DNA of 40,000 nucleotides, taken from Prorocentrum cordatum (taxonomy: Eukaryota > Sar > Dinophyceae > Prorocentrales > Prorocentraceae). Numbering within the stretch: position 1 is the first letter of the stretch; each line of letters opens with the position of its first letter. The notes beneath the pieces are model-generated. The model had not been told where the DNA came from and ran no database searches. It saw only the letters and a program-made list of their open reading frames with translations. Shown piece after piece: positions 36,601 to 40,000 of this stretch. Position numbers and translations under genes: made by a program. The stretch spans positions 1-40,000 of the forward strand of contig CAUYUJ010010380.1 in the NCBI GenBank assembly GCA_963575745.1, in the 5' to 3' direction.

Positions 36601-36644
36601 CCTGGCATACGGCAGACGTTCATGGTGCGCCATGGCATACCTGA
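30609..36644 (+). CDS. ORF3: giant unrecognised protein with a possible Tpt1/KptA-like domain
   Basis: The open frame is about 2,011 codons from a GTG at 30,609. The first in-frame ATG is only at 30,972, so translation may begin there (1,890 aa) or by frameshift or splicing from ORF2. Residues are numbered from 30,609. About 120-570 and 620-1,060 are globular, Trp-rich and unrecognised. At 1,088-1,210 a pattern LWHATELSSVRSI...GIVKG...ATRAEVFAS...DIPVHCLI resembles RNA 2'-phosphotransferase (Tpt1/KptA; HGT...I...GI...R.HVH), an ADP-ribosyltransferase-fold enzyme; H1090 and R1126 would match key residues. A Pro-rich linker spans 1,254-1,388, then an Ala/Glu-rich helix. A small beta-rich stretch with GYVTVKIGDHWMNVWD lies near 1,600-1,640, then an acidic tail. 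Eleven hairpins lie in this frame. The Tpt1 assignment is tentative. Confidence 0.8.
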   Translation: MDLGATCLRPIAIASLTDTGSHRYAAGNRSGDDPWREELEANESPVRTSGWAPGHQRRNIFGCPSHNNQQNDNKISDPLLVCADSTSRGDSTNDFIDSDHAKHHTWTNASVVKCFADENGWMQLATEDLGLSINHAFGPTGTATPFFYIFTDSGPMMGKASKNYHTPEEAINMLCSYDCIRQVGQPFSTLLVPTPVHQEYMGEATLAVLASAARDCILDWFYSYIPGFWDDHVVQPGTDLPQRPEGSSDEDYMNLGLVPELERLDQRTSERRRIIITNAQKGTNIDGIDSSLWSLHRDILERIATLREMRAQNMDTAQKQRYFDMDEALWDTWADLDAHYKQLWYERGATATFWWNNNDITFPAYNQKIVDAQKVDLGWERRDHRAYQRKWEAQEGCLLEMMPHVSFGLDRFCDVANWYKHPQVIGPGTAKDWGLPHHFDTISKDMCILMQTRGISVINNSAWTQTMDRTKVDGWHCQKTGANWARFAAQWVTFATLKNLYGVMNSKPSQFYAFKQPAVRPLNEPQSHSLSHMLLIAWHHRQVHIQSLYDHVSASSVDRARTNELLCMRAAHTLCNWTKQRDTAAAQRETVATAAAPPTVAPEIAKMITAHLKRSGAENEDETSTRATTAFASNAESIQQREDLGMRAVLNQEGDITFLPVTEDTTADPTYALVMTQDEYVMADHVSQMSKLYRGLLQDTREKSLGPDRNSWITGYMDCTSETSWRERHARLRAAIYAGLYLLDPDLMKNGKGDARHLRLAEEMALNPEAQQWMDNHPMTTAESEDGDAVLQRETVARETSSKTAHCLQYEVLTPQRACYFSGVKKRTDDMDRCKTPRELALIDPDHPNAIVIFNVDPLLRRTMPDNVPENDPRRLINEQDIHVLKYADDLVGSRWFEGAYEWIALPPWRDCPYGTPLPDGCDFGRWEFSKFLNTILRHTSGVTNAYHDRRLNIDFSKTSTFRECAMNCWQRSQQEYYHRKKGKWEYRKTPTNEAVLACWEIERDNGDYIDLADYYCYMAIRMLQYHADGKSRTEVFAPIGSDLNPLTFPFGRILAIRSTGGQSEVHPYSTAHNMGWEELSIHDTPYLWHATELSSVRSITEGSPRSNPGIVKGFDKRDHKHGATRAEVFASAHPFTHSCGQNPYTTIPPYVFHSAKKQCEFQIDHQKCATAGITWWKGKQGAIMAECDIPVHCLIRCRNIATGKIIWGRPDDDDLARPPRDSEPRSKYERSTLYEFRGHGNNPWGDAQRVTAAAPPTPPKPPAPTVHKSRPLARDNDVPKRPPPPPPPTPLQPVQPGQRAPKTPQRKAPPPEGVGRPPPGELPPPIAPNVYPGQVVGDNEVPPPPPRHAPPPVGAVPGQGIAKASPPVPPLPPGPPPAHTPIASAPPHVQREIAAEQRETAAPRDTAVEEVSEGVEGLTLDPHDAAAAAAQMATEREAALAKSEAALLRTQSRLADAINALTAARKAVGLVNIRPVAPPIRAHRDESGDTSAPDVSIPTVVQRETAALQLTTDQKRERNRQIHERYEQWFLQAATEGRVSHITSAWPPMGPHETYRIGDYVQTRQACYFYTHPPSRHSDGSWVGQRVSPHDGEPMGALFGPIREVGQFMGYVTVKIGDHWMNVWDGTKGMMAGNTLARVVPCPDFDPNSLPDDLRFGPPVNFPPRHALMTPTSDVRAGGGFRAPLRQRHTDAPSAAGHRSAPSQQPPEVEEVSDIHALEADAAHRRLRFEDESATGDRRTAPLSDQATALAPPHIYEPGELLKLIRSPQSLGVSTDDAPPAQSSPTVVPEPTPVAVDPPSPTITPPDEQQAAEDHPLAANDHSSPTEMPVPTQDQSSPTEIPVPTDFPEESNDDGAAGNRSNGDTAPHVPEHADDDFLKKDDWSPENDVRNEIETMEDNAEKTLTYGPDQTDLPDYFKAFKKVHIVRRSGPQGDVNTKVKQTMEYIVVLNMDDIANTTMTFDSIAMHHGVTVSQSNADTELSPSTFSSALVLSDTEPWHTADVHGAPWHT
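30681..30698 (+). repeat. Hairpin 20 (GCGG/CCGC, loop GAAA)
   Basis: GCA-GCGG-GAAA-CCGC-AGC, 28 bases after the ORF2 stop. Read as AAGNRS in the ORF3 frame, upstream of its first ATG. Confidence 0.9.
32345..32362 (+). repeat. Hairpin 21 (GCGG/CCGC, loop GACA)
   Basis: GCA-GCGG-GACA-CCGC-AGC. Read as QRDTAA in ORF3. Paired with the next copy at 21-base spacing. Confidence 0.9.
32366..32383 (+). repeat. Hairpin 22 (perfect 7-bp stem, loop GAGA)
   Basis: GCAACGG-GAGA-CCGTTGC. The usual A.A mismatch is replaced by an A-T pair and stem position 1 is A-T. Read as QRETVA. Confidence 0.9.
32981..32998 (+). repeat. Hairpin 23 (ACGG/CCGT, loop GAAA)
   Basis: GCA-ACGG-GAAA-CCGT-AGC. Compensated A-T at stem position 1. 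Read as QRETVA. Confidence 0.9.
34352..34369 (+). repeat. Hairpin 24 (GCGG/CCGC, loop GTAA)
   Basis: GCA-GCGG-GTAA-CCGC-AGC. GNRA loop. Read as QRVTAA just after the Tpt1-like domain. Confidence 0.9.
34778..34795 (+). repeat. Hairpin 25 (GCGA/TCGC, loop GAGA)
   Basis: GCA-GCGA-GAGA-TCGC-AGC. Compensated A-T at the loop-closing pair. Read as QREIAA. Confidence 0.9.
34799..34816 (+). repeat. Hairpin 26 (GCGG/CCGC, loop GAGA)
   Basis: GCA-GCGG-GAGA-CCGC-CGC, 21 bases after hairpin 25. Read as QRETAA. A decayed, poorly paired copy (PRDTAV) may follow at about 34,817-34,834. Confidence 0.85.
35114..35131 (+). repeat. Hairpin 27 (GCGG/CCGC, loop GAAA)
   Basis: GCA-GCGG-GAAA-CCGC-AGC, consensus. 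Read as QRETAA. Confidence 0.9.
35694..35711 (+). repeat. Hairpin 28 (GCGG/CCGC, loop GACA), shifted frame
   Basis: GCA-GCGG-GACA-CCGC-AGC. Read as AAGHRS in ORF3. Confidence 0.9.
35811..35828 (+). repeat. Hairpin 29 (perfect 7-bp stem, loop GAGA), shifted frame
   Basis: GCGACGG-GAGA-CCGTCGC. Every position of the 7-bp stem pairs. Read as ATGDRR. Confidence 0.85.
36177..36194 (+). repeat. Hairpin 30 (GCGG/TCGC, loop GAAA), shifted frame
   Basis: GCA-GCGG-GAAA-TCGC-AGC, with a G-U closing pair. Read as AAGNRS in ORF3. Confidence 0.9.
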
Positions 36645-38401
36645 ACCTCTACCAGCAGGCTGGCGACAAATTTGCACTCATCGGCATTGAGAACGCCGAG
36701 ATCGTGCAGAACCATCCCGGCCTTGCTGCACTCCGCATGGGCACAGAGAACTATGTGGAGGACGAGTTCGTGAATGCGGCGCCCCACGACGGAAAGATTT
36801 CCACATTGGCTACGAAGCAAGGGGAAACCCTAGCGTCGCGAGACGATGTGGAGGCTACAAAAACCGTTATCGAATCTGTCGTTGGTTCACAGTTATCACA
36901 ACGCACACTCGCCACTCAAGTTCTCCAAGACGCATGCCAGGCTATCGCCGCTTCCGCCGACTCTCAGGGTGCAGCGGGAAACCGCAGCGACCTTGACAAG
37001 ATCTTGGACGAAGACGACGAAAAGATCTTTGCCCCGCTTGAGCCTGATCACCTCGATCGGGCCCGCCAAATCGTCTCTGCGCCAGGTGGTAGTGTATCTC
37101 AGGAAAATTTCGCGACCCTGCTCGCAGGGGTCGCTCAGTTCGACGAGAGCACAGGACTGGCACCTCCAGAGCTACAGACTCGCATCCCTTCTTGCTCAAT
37201 TTGCAACGCTCGGATGCCCGCCGATTTGGACACTCCTGGGGCCACTCTAAAGTGTGCCTTTTGCATGAGGTACGAGAACTCAAAATGGCCGGACGAAGTT
37301 GCGGCCTGGCGAGAACAGTTCGTTGCGTTTGTCGCCACTCAGCCGGATGACGTCGCCCAGCGCGTCACAGCTGCCCCCATTGATACGCGTGGCTTAAAGA
37401 AGCCACAGACAGACGCTAAAGACGATCTTCAAAATATGGGGAAGAAAGCTGAGAAACGGCATCAGAAGTGGCTAGCTTGGAACTCTCCATCTCGGGAGGA
37501 TTGCGACAGGCTACGTGCAAAAGCCGATGCGGACGGCATTCTGCCTGAGAATCCAAACTACCCTCCCATGTACCATCCATGCATGTCCCTTGCACAACGC
37601 TTTGCGGAGGATGATGATTTTCGTGAGCAGATGACAACGGTTCGGATTCAAGCTGGCAGGGTTGCATGGACAATAGAAGTTGCCACTGAGGCCGATCGCC
37701 TCTGGCAGGCCTCCAAAAAGAGAAAAGAGACTGGAGCACCGAATCTCGGAGCCGAGACACTTCTCGAACGGTTTCAGCGCAACCATCTTACCGTACACGT
37801 CCCGGGCGAATCTTCCAGCGGTGTCATCACCGCCGCAGAAATTCGCGCGCACCCACAGTCCCTGACTGGGTCCCGGGACGAGATGCGCTCCGGTGTTAAG
37901 AGAGAGCGCGAAGAATACTACTCTCAGCTTCAGGAGACTGCCAGTGCAGCGGGAAACCGCAGCGGCAACGCTCCAGGAAGCGGTAGTGGGGGTGACATAA
38001 GGGGGAGCGGGACCGATCCAAACCCCCAGCCACCACCACATACATCCGAGTATCGTACCTCTTCCGGCGCGTTCGACAGCCATGGCCATGTCGCCTCTCC
38101 GGCGCCTCCGCCTGCCGCTGCCAGATATGCGCCCGCGCGTCCCGATGATGGACCACCTCTAGCAAAGCGCCCCGCTATCTCGAACGTGACCCACGGTTAC
38201 AGTCCTGAATACGGTGCCCACTATTACGACAGGCAAATTGCTCCATATGACCGCCAGTGGTACGACTACTGGGGCGAGTTCATCTGGGTCAAAGCGTGGG
38301 ATCCTTTCGCCAATAGTGGATGGGGCGCGACTGCATGGAACAAGAAGTACACCTCGGGAAAATATACGGGCAAATCATGGCGCTGGGATCCTCCACGCTA
38401 A
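36632..38401 (+). CDS. ORF4: unrecognised 589-aa protein with a zinc-ribbon-like motif
   Basis: The ATG at 36,632 lies in GCGCCATGGC, a strong Kozak context, 13 bases before the end of ORF3 and in the -1 frame. Translation could restart there or use a frameshift. About residues 188-211 carry C-x2-C ... C-x2-C (CSIC, CAFC), a zinc-ribbon or treble-clef pattern. About 215-420 is charged and largely helical. After a Gly/Pro/His-rich linker (about 435-520) the last 65 residues are very rich in Tyr, Trp and Gly (YYDRQIAPYDRQWYDYWGEF). Three hairpins are embedded, two of them read as AAGNRS. No family is recognised. Placement as the last frame before the 3' LTR recalls envelope-like or accessory genes, but there is no signal peptide or membrane segment. 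Confidence 0.8.
   Translation: MAYLNLYQQAGDKFALIGIENAEIVQNHPGLAALRMGTENYVEDEFVNAAPHDGKISTLATKQGETLASRDDVEATKTVIESVVGSQLSQRTLATQVLQDACQAIAASADSQGAAGNRSDLDKILDEDDEKIFAPLEPDHLDRARQIVSAPGGSVSQENFATLLAGVAQFDESTGLAPPELQTRIPSCSICNARMPADLDTPGATLKCAFCMRYENSKWPDEVAAWREQFVAFVATQPDDVAQRVTAAPIDTRGLKKPQTDAKDDLQNMGKKAEKRHQKWLAWNSPSREDCDRLRAKADADGILPENPNYPPMYHPCMSLAQRFAEDDDFREQMTTVRIQAGRVAWTIEVATEADRLWQASKKRKETGAPNLGAETLLERFQRNHLTVHVPGESSSGVITAAEIRAHPQSLTGSRDEMRSGVKREREEYYSQLQETASAAGNRSGNAPGSGSGGDIRGSGTDPNPQPPPHTSEYRTSSGAFDSHGHVASPAPPPAAARYAPARPDDGPPLAKRPAISNVTHGYSPEYGAHYYDRQIAPYDRQWYDYWGEFIWVKAWDPFANSGWGATAWNKKYTSGKYTGKSWRWDPPR
36817..36834 (+). repeat. Hairpin 31 (AGGG/CCCT, loop GAAA)
   Basis: GCA-AGGG-GAAA-CCCT-AGC. 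Two compensated stem positions. Read as QGETLA in ORF4. Confidence 0.85.
36971..36988 (+). repeat. Hairpin 32 (GCGG/CCGC, loop GAAA), shifted frame
   Basis: GCA-GCGG-GAAA-CCGC-AGC. Read as AAGNRS in ORF4. Confidence 0.9.
37946..37963 (+). repeat. Hairpin 33 (GCGG/CCGC, loop GAAA), shifted frame
   Basis: GCA-GCGG-GAAA-CCGC-AGC. Read as AAGNRS. A weak CAG-GAGA-CTG stem lies just upstream at 37,931-37,940 and may be a decayed copy. Confidence 0.9.
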
Positions 38402-39173
38402 TGCACCAGGAAACTGGTTGCCATGCCGCCCACAAGATTTTGAATGGCTTCCAACTTTATCTTATTGTTGATGCGCCTATCGCTATTATTTATCGTTTTC
38501 TTTGTTGATATCTATTCTTTGAGGACGCTCGCACTTACTTTCCGATCGGTATATCACTTCAAGGATTCTTCCCCTTCATGGACTCAACAACTAAGTGTGA
38601 AAGTTTATGGTGCCAGCTATCCTCATGTTGTGAGATTACTACTCATATAGATTCAAAAAAAAAAAATCGCATAATGCACAATTGCAAAAATATCCTTTAG
38701 ACTCGAACTGTGGCAAGACGTACAGATTGCATCTGGTACAGATTGGATCTGGAACTTGCATAAAAAGATTCACCACCCTCGTACCAAATCGTTCACATAT
38801 CTTACTTTGATTTGGATTGGATTGAAGACTTCACATTCATACATTTCTTCCATACCATGTGTTGCTTCGGGCACCGACCGTTTGGGTCGGTGTCATAAGA
38901 GCTCAGTCTCTCCATTCCACTTCTCTCCAGCCCACAGCACTGTCCTGGGTTCTATCTCGGCGGCAGGCGCTGTAAAACTTTGTTTGCGGGTTAGCGCCGC
39001 CGTTGGGTGCGAACCTTACGACAGAGTTTTGGCTGTCCCTTTCTTTCCTTCCTGGGCTGAAGCAGTGGATTGCAGACAGGAGTTCAGTAGAGATTCACTC
39101 TCCTATCCCGATCCCCGCTTCGGTGCCTTTCGCCTTTGTGCGTGGGCATCGGGCGGGATCGGGACGGGGTGTG
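38402..39173 (+). other. Element 3' untranslated region
   Basis: About 770 bases between ORF4 and the 3' LTR with no motif-bearing frame. AT-richer than the ORFs, with a short A run near 38,655. None of the 18-nt hairpins was found here. Confidence 0.7.
39151..39169 (+). promoter_or_regulatory. Polypurine tract candidate
   Basis: GGGCGGGATCGGGACGGGG lies directly before the TG repeat that starts the 3' LTR, the place and composition expected for the plus-strand primer. It is interrupted by a few pyrimidines. Confidence 0.55.
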
Positions 39174-39348
39174 TGTGTGTGAATCCCCCTACTTTCCTCC
39201 TATCTTGCTCATATCCATCGCCCCTCTTGGCTCGGATGACAGGTACTCGATAGTTAGAGGTACGTTGGGTAAAACCATCGTCCCTCATCGTCTACCGACG
39301 GAACACTCGGGGTGGGGTCGGTCCATTGGTCCTCCTCACCCTCACACA
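39174..39348 (+). repeat. 3' LTR (175 bp)
   Basis: Matches the 5' LTR along its whole length by direct reading. Two extra TG units precede it, so the exact 5' edge is uncertain by up to 4 bases. Confidence 0.95.
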
Positions 39349-39354
39349 GGCATC
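39349..39354 (+). repeat. Target-site duplication, 3' copy (GGCATC)
   Basis: Follows the CA end of the 3' LTR and continues into a 73-bp unit (CCAAAATGTGGCCCGGG), restoring the sequence interrupted at 19,638. Confidence 0.85.
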
Positions 39355-39507
39355 CAAAATGTGGCCCGGGAATGGAGTTCTGGGAGGTCGAAGAGCACGA
39401 AGTGTGCGACTGTTGGCTTAAAACGACTTCTGCGGCACCCTGTCCGGCACCCGCCCAGACCCCCCTGTGGAGTCATCTGCTGCTATCTTTTGACCCTACT
39501 AGAAACC
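39349..39507 (+). repeat. Macro-repeat copy C, 3' part
   Basis: End of a 73-bp unit, then the conserved tail (TTAAAACGACTTCTGCGGCA, CACCCGCCCAGACCCC, CTATCTTTTGACCCTACTAG). It is the continuation of the copy broken at 19,638. With the element removed, copy C would be about 0.9 kb. Confidence 0.9.
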
Positions 39508-39565
39508 TATCAGTCTTCGCTGTTAGGTAATTAGAAACCTATCAGAACAAGCTGTTAGGTAATGA
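39499..39565 (+). repeat. Doublet of an imperfect inverted repeat
   Basis: TAGAAACCTATCAG-n6-CTGTTAGGTAAT occurs twice, head to tail. The loop is TCTTCG in the first and AACAAG in the second. ACCTA pairs with TAGGT and CAG with CTG around one T.T mismatch. It sits at the right edge of the macro-repeat array. Confidence 0.7.
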
Positions 39566-39573
39566 CGAGCTGA

Positions 39574-40000
39574 CTCCGACGGCCCCCGCGGGGCGACGGC
39601 GCCAGAAGGGGCGGGGGCGGCGCGGCAGACAGCGCCCCGAAGCAGGAGCCCAAGGGCGGCGGCAATCTGACATCATCGCAGGAGGAGCTCGACGGCCTGG
39701 AGAAGATGGGCGCAGGGCAGCTGCGCGCGCCCCCCGCGCACGCCGGGGCGGCGCTCAACCTCGCCGCGCGGACCCCGCATGCGGAGGCGGCGATGCTCGC
39801 GGCGACGACCGCCGGCGCCGACAGCATGCCAGTCGCGAAGGCGCGGGCTCGCGCCGAGGCGCGGATCGCACGCGCTCAGCTCAGGAAGCGCGGGCGCGCA
39901 TCAACGGAGAGGAGATCGCGGACAAGCTGGGCGACGTCGGCCGCGCCGCCGAGGTCGATGTCGTCGAGGGCCGCGAGGCGGCAGGCGTCGCGCGAGGAGA
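39574..40000 (+). CDS. Possible partial exon, unrecognised
   Basis: The plus frame starting after a TGA at 39,571 stays open to the window edge, with GC-rich codons and good composition (for example TSSQEELDGLEKMGAGQL). Past about 39,885 that frame becomes Arg/Ser-rich, while another frame turns protein-like (INGEEIADKLGDVGRAAEVD). An indel or a splice junction near the CAGCTCAGG at about 39,878 is therefore likely. No start codon is evident. No family is recognised. Alternatively this is GC-rich non-coding DNA. Confidence 0.3.

Larger units (their letters stand above)
19639..39348 (+). mobile_element. Very long Ty1/copia-type LTR retrotransposon (19.7 kb)
   Basis: Two direct 175-bp LTRs with TG...CA ends, a 6-bp target duplication, a purine-rich tract before the 3' LTR, and a polyprotein in the order Gag, protease, integrase, reverse transcriptase, RNase H. 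Integrase before reverse transcriptase defines the copia (Pseudoviridae-like) order. The LTRs read as identical and all main frames are open, so insertion is recent and the copy may be intact. Typical copia elements are about 5-6 kb. This one is over three times longer because it carries ORF1, ORF3 and ORF4 plus a long Pol extension. It also carries 33 small hairpins in its coding sequence. Confidence 0.95.

Noticed and set aside
19639-39348. Minus-strand frames inside the element
   Set aside because: Shadows of the long plus-strand frames; none has motifs or better composition.

Overview
The window looks like nuclear DNA from a dinoflagellate, or another alga with a very large, repeat-filled genome. 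About 19 kb of GC-rich sequence holds no clear intact gene but many satellite arrays. Next to it sits one very long Ty1/copia-type LTR retrotransposon, and a T-rich tract in it reads as a GC-AG intron, a donor type common in dinoflagellates. No bacterial-style operons, rRNA, tRNA or CRISPR arrays are visible. The taxonomic call is inference.

Layout. 1-14,922 is gene-poor: one possible secreted/membrane ORF on the minus strand (2,935-3,678), pyrimidine-rich DNA (about 5,160-5,890), and satellites at 7,735-7,880, 11,335-11,945, 12,335-12,900 (a GGTCAAC array followed by 13-bp units) and 13,428-14,420 (about 66-bp units centred on a 24-nt perfect palindrome). 14,923-16,698 holds unrecognised, frame-broken coding-like sequence. 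16,699-39,507 is a three-copy macro-repeat; each copy has a conserved head, a CCTCAG hexamer array, an array of 73-bp units and a conserved tail. The third copy is split by the retrotransposon. The last 430 bases resemble a partial GC-rich exon.

The retrotransposon (19,639-39,348, 19.7 kb) has two 175-bp LTRs that read as identical, TG...CA ends and a 6-bp target duplication (GGCATC), so it inserted recently. It carries four large sense-strand reading frames: ORF1 (coiled-coil), ORF2 (Gag with three CCCH zinc fingers and an RS-rich tail, then protease, integrase, reverse transcriptase, RNase H and a long C-terminal extension), ORF3 (about 1,900-2,000 aa, mostly unrecognised, with a possible Tpt1/KptA-like domain and a proline-rich linker) and ORF4 (589 aa, zinc-ribbon-like, Tyr/Trp-rich tail). 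ORF1 and ORF2 can be joined in frame by removing a T-rich intron-like segment. ORF2/ORF3 overlap in a +1 relation (or are joined by a 67-nt GT-AG segment), and ORF4 starts inside the end of ORF3 at a strong Kozak ATG.

The most striking signal is a family of 33 short hairpins, consensus GCA-GCGG-GNNA-CCGC-AGC (18 nt), scattered through all four ORFs. All lie in the sense orientation. Loops are mostly GNRA tetraloops, stems show compensatory changes at every position, and the hairpin is read in all three frames by the host ORFs. The conserved entity is therefore the nucleic-acid hairpin, not a peptide. They sit mainly in linkers between enzyme domains. This may be an undescribed dispersed RNA-structure system, either a mini-mobile hairpin or a repeated protein-binding/packaging site.
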